Shown here piece by piece: positions 6,365 through 10,185 of a stretch of 10,185 nt of DNA. This DNA comes from Acidobacteria bacterium UBA823 (lineage in GTDB: Bacteria > Acidobacteriota > Vicinamibacteria > Vicinamibacterales > UBA823), in NCBI GenBank assembly GCA_002296225.1, contig DBHR01000010.1, forward strand, positions 1,633-11,817, read 5' to 3'. The translations under genes and the position numbers were made by a program. The stretch's first letter is position 1; every line of letters starts with the position of its first letter. Under the pieces are notes generated by a model, which ran no database searches, was not told the DNA's origin, and saw nothing but the letters and a program-made list of their open reading frames with translations.

Positions 6365-6888
6365 CGGTGGCCAGGATAGCGGTCACGATTGCGGTTGCGG
6401 TGGCGCTCCAGACCACCCTGTTGCCATATCTGGTGGGCAACTGGAGCGGGATCGACCTGGTGCTGGTCGCAGTCATTTACGTGGCGATGATGACCGGGCC
6501 GGTGACGGCGCTCGTGAGTGGTGCGCTCGGCGGCATCGTGCAGGACGCGCTCTCGGGTGGCCTCATTGGGGTCGGCGGCGTTGCGAAGACGCTCGTCGGA
6601 TTCTCGGTGGCGATGCTTAGCGCACAGGTTATCGTCGTTCCTGCGCTTCCGCGGTTCGTCGTGTTTTTTCTGTCGACGCTGGTGCACGGGTTCGTGTTTC
6701 TTGGGCTGTATTCGATGCTGGAGTCCTACAACCCGAATACCGGGATAGGCGCCGTGTTTGGACAGTCGCTCGGTAACGGCGTGGCCGGGGTGGTGTTGTT
6801 CGAGTTGACCAAGGTGCTGCCGCGCTTGGGCGCCTTGCGCCTGCGCGGTTTCAACAGCGGCCGCGTGAAGCCGCGGATGGAGTGGTGA
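6361..6888 (+). CDS. mreD: Rod shape-determining protein MreD
   Basis: MreD is a small polytopic inner-membrane partner of MreC in the elongasome. The 175-residue product is almost entirely hydrophobic, with about five to six predicted membrane segments. It carries the family signature GALGGIVQDALSGG (54-67) followed by AKTLVGF (75-81). The ATG overlaps the mreC stop as ATGA, and GGGGGAG at 6349-6355 gives a good Shine-Dalgarno 5 nt upstream. The C-terminus from about residue 156 is short, basic and probably cytoplasmic. It is followed after 6 bp by mrdA. Sequence conservation in MreD is low, so position in the operon supports the call as much as the motif does. Confidence 0.93.
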   Translation: MTVARIAVTIAVAVALQTTLLPYLVGNWSGIDLVLVAVIYVAMMTGPVTALVSGALGGIVQDALSGGLIGVGGVAKTLVGFSVAMLSAQVIVVPALPRFVVFFLSTLVHGFVFLGLYSMLESYNPNTGIGAVFGQSLGNGVAGVVLFELTKVLPRLGALRLRGFNSGRVKPRMEW

Positions 6889-6894
6889 GCCGGC

Positions 6895-8820
6895 ATGTTC
6901 GATGACGACCGTCAGGACCTGACCGTGCGACTGGCCGCCTTACAGGGCGTGGTCGTGGCCGTGCTGGTCACGTTGGCCGTGGGTTTCTGGTTCTTTCAGG
7001 TCGCGCAATACAACAAGTTCCGGGAGCTGGCGGACAACAACCATCAGCGGGTGTTGCCGCTACGGGCTCCGCGGGGTGTCATCTTCGATCGTGACGGCGA
7101 AGCGATCGTCGAGAACCGCTACTCTTTCAATATTTCGCTGTTGCGTGAGCGGACCGGCGACCTCGCGCGCTCGGTGGCGCGGCTGGCTGCGGTCAGTGGT
7201 ACCGACGAGGCAGCGCTCTGGCGGGTCATCAAACAGCACGATGACAAACCGGATTATCAGCCAATCGTCATGATCCGCGAGGCAACCGTCGCGCAGGTGG
7301 CGGCGGTGGCCGCTCGGCGGCTCGAGTTACCTGCGACGGTCATCGAAGAAGTGCCAACGCGCTACTATCGGACCGGGATGCTGGCGGCACACTTATTTGG
7401 CTATGTCGGTGAAATCACGCCGAAGCAACTCGCCGAAGACGAGTTCGATGGCCTGCGCAGTGGTGCGATTGTCGGCCAATCCGGCGTCGAGCGCTCCTAC
7501 AACCGGATGCTCATGGGCACTGCAGGTGCGCAGCGGGTTGTGGTGAACAGTGTTGGTCGTGAGCTCAACACGATGGACAGGCTCGACCCGGTTGAAGGCC
7601 GTCGGCTCCAGTTGACGATTGACTACGACTTACAGGCCGCAGCTGAAGAGGCGTTTGCCGTCACCGGCTTCAACGGTGCCGCGGTCATCTTGGAACCGAA
7701 TACTGGCGAGGTACTCGCGATGGCGAGTGTGCCAGCCTACGACCCGAACGATTTCGCGCTTGGCATCGATCCGGAGACTTGGCAGCGGCTGAATGATGAC
7801 GCCGAGAAGCCGCTCCACAACCGTGCCATCCAAGGCCGGTATGCGCCTGGCTCAATCTTTAAGATCGTTGTCGCGGTGGCAGCGCTCGAGGAAGGGATCG
7901 TTGAACCCGACTTCTCGGTGCAATGCAACGGTGTCAAGTCGTTTTACGACCGTGCATATCACTGCCACCTGCGTGGTGGACATGGACGGCTCACGATGGA
8001 GGAGGCGTTAGAGCGGTCCTGCAATGTCTACTTCTACACGCTTGGGAGCATGATCGATATCGACGTGCTGAATGCCTGGGCTCGCCGGCTCGGGTTGGGC
8101 GGCTGGACTGGCATTGACCTACCCCATGAGATAGAGGGGCTTGTTCCGTCGACACAGTGGAAGTTAGCGACTGCGGGCGAGCCGTGGTACCCGGGCGAGA
8201 CGATTTCCGTGTCGATTGGCCAAGGCGCGCTCTCGCTCACACCGGTTTCGCTAGCGGTCATGATGGCGACGATCGCCAACGGTGGCGTCCGGCCGACTCC
8301 ACACGTGCTGAAAGCGATTGACGGGGGTGAAGGGTGGGAACCGTTCCAACTGGCGCCAGGGGCAGTCATTGATCTCCAGCCTGAGACGGTTGAGACGCTC
8401 CATCGCGGATTGTGGCGTGTCGTGAACGCGCGCGGAACCGGCGGGCGAGCACGGATCGATGGCTTCGACGTAGCCGGTAAAACGGGGACGACGCAGGTCA
8501 TCTCGCTGTCGGGCCGGGCAGCGGCCCAGGAAACCTCCGAACTGGATTTGCGGGATCACGGGTGGTTTACCTTCTTTGCGCCGAGTAACGGGACGCCCGA
8601 GGTTGCCGGCGCCGTTCTTGCGGAGCATTCTGAGCACGGCTACCTCGCAGCGCCCATCGCTCGTCATGTGATGCAGACCTATCTGGCGAAAAAGGCCGGT
8701 CTGGCTTTGCCGAGCTTTCCGCGGCCGCCACTGTTGACGAAAACTACGCCAGAAACCGCCCAGGCTGTGGTGTCCGAGCGGGTAGTCGCGCCCGTCGCTA
8801 GGCCAGGGGAAATAGACTAA
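6895..8820 (+). CDS. mrdA: Penicillin-binding protein 2 (elongasome DD-transpeptidase)
   Basis: This class B PBP cross-links peptidoglycan during cell elongation, paired with RodA. It has a cytoplasmic N-terminus, one membrane anchor at about 14-36, and a pedestal/dimerisation domain (APRGVIFDRDG at 58-68; GYVGEIT at 169-175; GQSGVERSYN at 194-203). The transpeptidase domain runs from about 235 to 600. Catalytic motifs are complete: SIFK with nucleophile S320 and K323, SCN at 375-377, and KTGTT at 529-533. C344, C357, H363 and C376 fall where a zinc site has been reported in other PBP2 proteins. A Pro/Thr-rich tail follows from about 605. Its 641 residues match the family (E. coli 633). The ATG at 6895 follows GGTGAG (6884-6889), which overlaps the mreD stop, and the TAA overlaps the rodA ATG. 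Role as PBP2 rather than FtsI is supported by the mre operon. Confidence 0.97.
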   Translation: MFDDDRQDLTVRLAALQGVVVAVLVTLAVGFWFFQVAQYNKFRELADNNHQRVLPLRAPRGVIFDRDGEAIVENRYSFNISLLRERTGDLARSVARLAAVSGTDEAALWRVIKQHDDKPDYQPIVMIREATVAQVAAVAARRLELPATVIEEVPTRYYRTGMLAAHLFGYVGEITPKQLAEDEFDGLRSGAIVGQSGVERSYNRMLMGTAGAQRVVVNSVGRELNTMDRLDPVEGRRLQLTIDYDLQAAAEEAFAVTGFNGAAVILEPNTGEVLAMASVPAYDPNDFALGIDPETWQRLNDDAEKPLHNRAIQGRYAPGSIFKIVVAVAALEEGIVEPDFSVQCNGVKSFYDRAYHCHLRGGHGRLTMEEALERSCNVYFYTLGSMIDIDVLNAWARRLGLGGWTGIDLPHEIEGLVPSTQWKLATAGEPWYPGETISVSIGQGALSLTPVSLAVMMATIANGGVRPTPHVLKAIDGGEGWEPFQLAPGAVIDLQPETVETLHRGLWRVVNARGTGGRARIDGFDVAGKTGTTQVISLSGRAAAQETSELDLRDHGWFTFFAPSNGTPEVAGAVLAEHSEHGYLAAPIARHVMQTYLAKKAGLALPSFPRPPLLTKTTPETAQAVVSERVVAPVARPGEID

Positions 8821-9917
8821 TGTTTGAGCGCCGACTGGGTTATCACATTGACTGGCTGCTCATTGCGGCGGTGTCGGTGGTGTGCGCGATCGGTACGAGC
8901 ATGATCTACAGTACCACCTATGACCCGACGGCGGGCACCGTCGGCCCGCAATTTGCGACGCAGTTCTACGCTTTGCTGTTAGGCGGACTAGCCTTCGTCA
9001 TCTGCGTGGTTATCGACTACCGCGTGCTTGCGAATAACTCGCTGTTCATCCACGGTGGAGTTCTGGTGGCGCTGGTATGCGTGCTATTTTTCGGCGAGGT
9101 CATTGGCGGTGCGCAACGTTGGCTTTCGGTGGGGCCTGCGAATCTACAGCCATCCGAGTTTGCAAAGCTGGGATTGGCGCTACTGCTCGCCGCCTATTTC
9201 AGTGAATATCGGCGCGGCACGGTCGAGCGCGCCGACCTTATAGTGGTCGCGGTCTTGACGGCTGTTCCCTTCGTGCTGATCGCGAAGGAGCCTGATCTGG
9301 GCACGGCCGTGGTGCTGCTCTCGGTGGCCCTCGGCGTTACCTGGGTGGCTGGACTCCGTATGCGGTGGCTGGCCGCACTGGCCTTAGTGGCGCTGCTCCT
9401 AGCGCCGCTGGCATGGTTCGCGTTGGAACCCTACCAGCGTGAACGACTTATCACGTTTGTCAACCCGGGGCGCGACGCGCTCGGCGCCGGGTACCAACAA
9501 ATTCAGGCGCGTATCACAGTCGGGTCGGGTGGCCTGACCGGGAAAGGGTTTCTGCAGGGCACGCAGGGGCAGTTCAACTTCCTGCCCGTGGCGCACAACG
9601 ATTTCATTTTTTCGGTACTAGCGGAGGAGCAAGGGTTTCTTGGCGTCATCGTGGCGCTCGGGCTGTACCTATTCGTGATCATACGTGGTCTCACGGCTGC
9701 GCGGCTTGCGAAGGACCGCTTGGGGGCTTACCTTGTCGCCGGGGTGATGTTGAGCTTTGCGTTTCAGGTCATCTACAACGTGACCATGTCTGCCGGTTTG
9801 GCGCCCGTGAAAGGGCTGACGCTGCCGCTGATGAGCTATGGCGGGTCGTCCCTGATTGCCACACTAGCTGGATTTGGGCTCGTCGTGAACGTCCGGATGC
9901 GCAGGTTCACAAACTAA
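8820..9917 (+). CDS. rodA: Peptidoglycan glycosyltransferase RodA (SEDS family)
   Basis: RodA polymerises lipid II into glycan strands within the elongasome, working with PBP2. The 365-residue protein is polytopic (about ten membrane helices). SEDS signatures are GAQRWLSVG (97-105) with LQPSEFAKL (109-117), KEPDLGTA (156-163), the extracellular-loop segment GYQQIQARI (224-232) with GSGGLTGKG (235-243), VAHNDFIFSV (257-266), and the C-terminal MSYGGSSL (338-345). D261 in HNDF aligns with the essential aspartate of RodA enzymes. The ATG overlaps the mrdA stop by one base (TAATG), with AGGGGA at 8805-8810 as ribosome binding site 9 nt upstream. This overlap points to coupled synthesis of the RodA-PBP2 pair. 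FtsW is the alternative SEDS protein, but the location after mrdA argues for RodA. Confidence 0.97.
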   Translation: MFERRLGYHIDWLLIAAVSVVCAIGTSMIYSTTYDPTAGTVGPQFATQFYALLLGGLAFVICVVIDYRVLANNSLFIHGGVLVALVCVLFFGEVIGGAQRWLSVGPANLQPSEFAKLGLALLLAAYFSEYRRGTVERADLIVVAVLTAVPFVLIAKEPDLGTAVVLLSVALGVTWVAGLRMRWLAALALVALLLAPLAWFALEPYQRERLITFVNPGRDALGAGYQQIQARITVGSGGLTGKGFLQGTQGQFNFLPVAHNDFIFSVLAEEQGFLGVIVALGLYLFVIIRGLTAARLAKDRLGAYLVAGVMLSFAFQVIYNVTMSAGLAPVKGLTLPLMSYGGSSLIATLAGFGLVVNVRMRRFTN

Positions 9918-9928
9918 GAACGCTTTCA

Positions 9929-9971
9929 GCGCCGGCTCAAGATCGGCCGAAGGAGCCGACCGCGCCGGCGC
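9929..9971 (+). repeat. Nested GC-rich inverted repeats after rodA
   Basis: GCGCCGGC (9929-9936) pairs perfectly with GCCGGCGC (9964-9971). Inside are two alternative stems: TCGGC/GCCGA (9943-9947 with 9955-9959, 7-nt loop), which is compatible with the outer stem, and CGGCTC/GAGCCG (9933-9938 with 9953-9958, 14-nt loop), which is not. No T-tract follows, so this is not a standard intrinsic terminator. It may act as an attenuator, a processing site or an RNA-stabilising structure between rodA and the next gene. Confidence 0.4.
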
Positions 9972-10110
9972 ACGGGACGAGGGGGTTGAGTGGGCATCTG
10001 GCAGTTGGCGGATGACACGTGCGGCGATTGGTCGGCAGGTGCTGGCCGGCCGTGGCGCGCGCTTGTGGTTGTGAGTGCATACCCCATCGGTCCCGAGTGG
10101 AGTTTGGCGA

Positions 10111-10185
10111 ATGAACAAGGAGATGATCATCTCCTCGAACGGCCACCAGACCGCCGTGGCCATTCTCGAGGACGACCTCGTGACC
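10111..10185 (+). CDS. rng: Ribonuclease E/G family protein, first 25 codons (partial)
   Basis: Only 25 residues are in the window, cut by the right edge with no stop. They read MNKEMIISS, then a His-Gln-Thr stretch and VAILEDDLVT. This resembles the start of RNase G/E proteins, where a short beta strand is followed by an ETRVA(I/Y)-type segment and an acidic turn before the S1 domain. RNase E/G enzymes cut single-stranded 5'-monophosphorylated RNA and mature rRNA. TGGAG at 10098-10102 lies 8 nt before the ATG at 10111. The ATG at 10123 would have AAGGAG touching it, so the first is preferred. The 193-bp gap after rodA leaves open whether it is in the same operon. An rng gene near mre genes agrees with the E. 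coli order mreBCD-maf-rng. The call rests on a short segment plus context. Confidence 0.7.
   Translation, partial: MNKEMIISSNGHQTAVAILEDDLVT

Noticed and set aside
8034..8501. A 155-codon minus-strand frame inside mrdA, and another of 142 codons at 6259-6687 across mreC/mreD.
   Set aside because: They are antisense to conserved genes, with low-complexity Arg/Ser/His-rich or Pro-rich products and no ribosome binding site or family resemblance.
10000..10110. Promoter for the downstream RNase E/G gene.
   Set aside because: Only isolated partial boxes such as CATACC near 10078 are seen, with no matching -35. Expression could equally be read-through from rodA.
1..10185. Mobile elements, CRISPR arrays, phage genes or a novel defence or biosynthetic system.
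   Set aside because: No transposase, integrase, regularly spaced repeats or unusual gene cluster is present. Apart from the possible small leader frame, every gene belongs to a known envelope, tRNA or RNA-processing family in a common arrangement.

Overview
The window reads as chromosomal DNA of a Gram-negative, rod-forming bacterium with a GC content of roughly 60% (estimated by eye). The Gram-negative inference rests on a membrane-anchored PpiD-type periplasmic chaperone, a long two-domain SppA, and a complete Mre/PBP2/RodA elongasome. The gene order, and the N-terminus of the RNase E/G-family protein at the right edge, remind me of Acidobacteriota. That placement is a recollection, not a computed result, and Deltaproteobacteria-like lineages remain possible.

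Layout, left to right. (1) Positions 1-37, minus strand: the 5' part of a tRNA-Leu gene cut by the window edge just after the anticodon CAG, with a consensus -10 box behind it. (2) 222-1955, plus: sppA, a membrane-bound signal-peptide peptidase. (3) 2050-3966, minus, convergent with sppA: a PpiD-like periplasmic chaperone with a parvulin domain. (4) 3967-4427: a 461-bp divergent control region between ppiD and mreB. It holds candidate promoters, hairpins, and an unrecognised 85-codon open frame that ends directly before mreB. (5) 4428-9917, plus: mreB-mreC-mreD-mrdA-rodA, tightly packed (gaps of 32 and 6 bp, an ATGA overlap and a TAATG overlap), almost certainly one operon. (6) 9918-10110: a GC-rich spacer with nested inverted repeats. 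(7) From 10111, plus: the first 25 codons of an RNase E/G-family gene, cut by the window end.

The genes form an envelope-building and envelope-maintenance block. MreB filaments on the inner face of the membrane, with MreC and MreD, position the RodA glycosyltransferase and the PBP2 transpeptidase for lateral wall synthesis. PpiD assists proteins leaving the Sec translocon, and SppA degrades leftover signal peptides. RNase G next to mre genes is a known synteny (mreBCD-maf-rng in E. coli).

I do not see a new defence, mobile or biosynthetic system here. The points most worth checking are: a Cys3His arrangement in PBP2 at the place of a reported zinc site; a 15-bp in-frame tandem duplication of the mreB start; the structured, possibly translated mreB leader; and the hairpins just ahead of the ppiD ribosome binding site.
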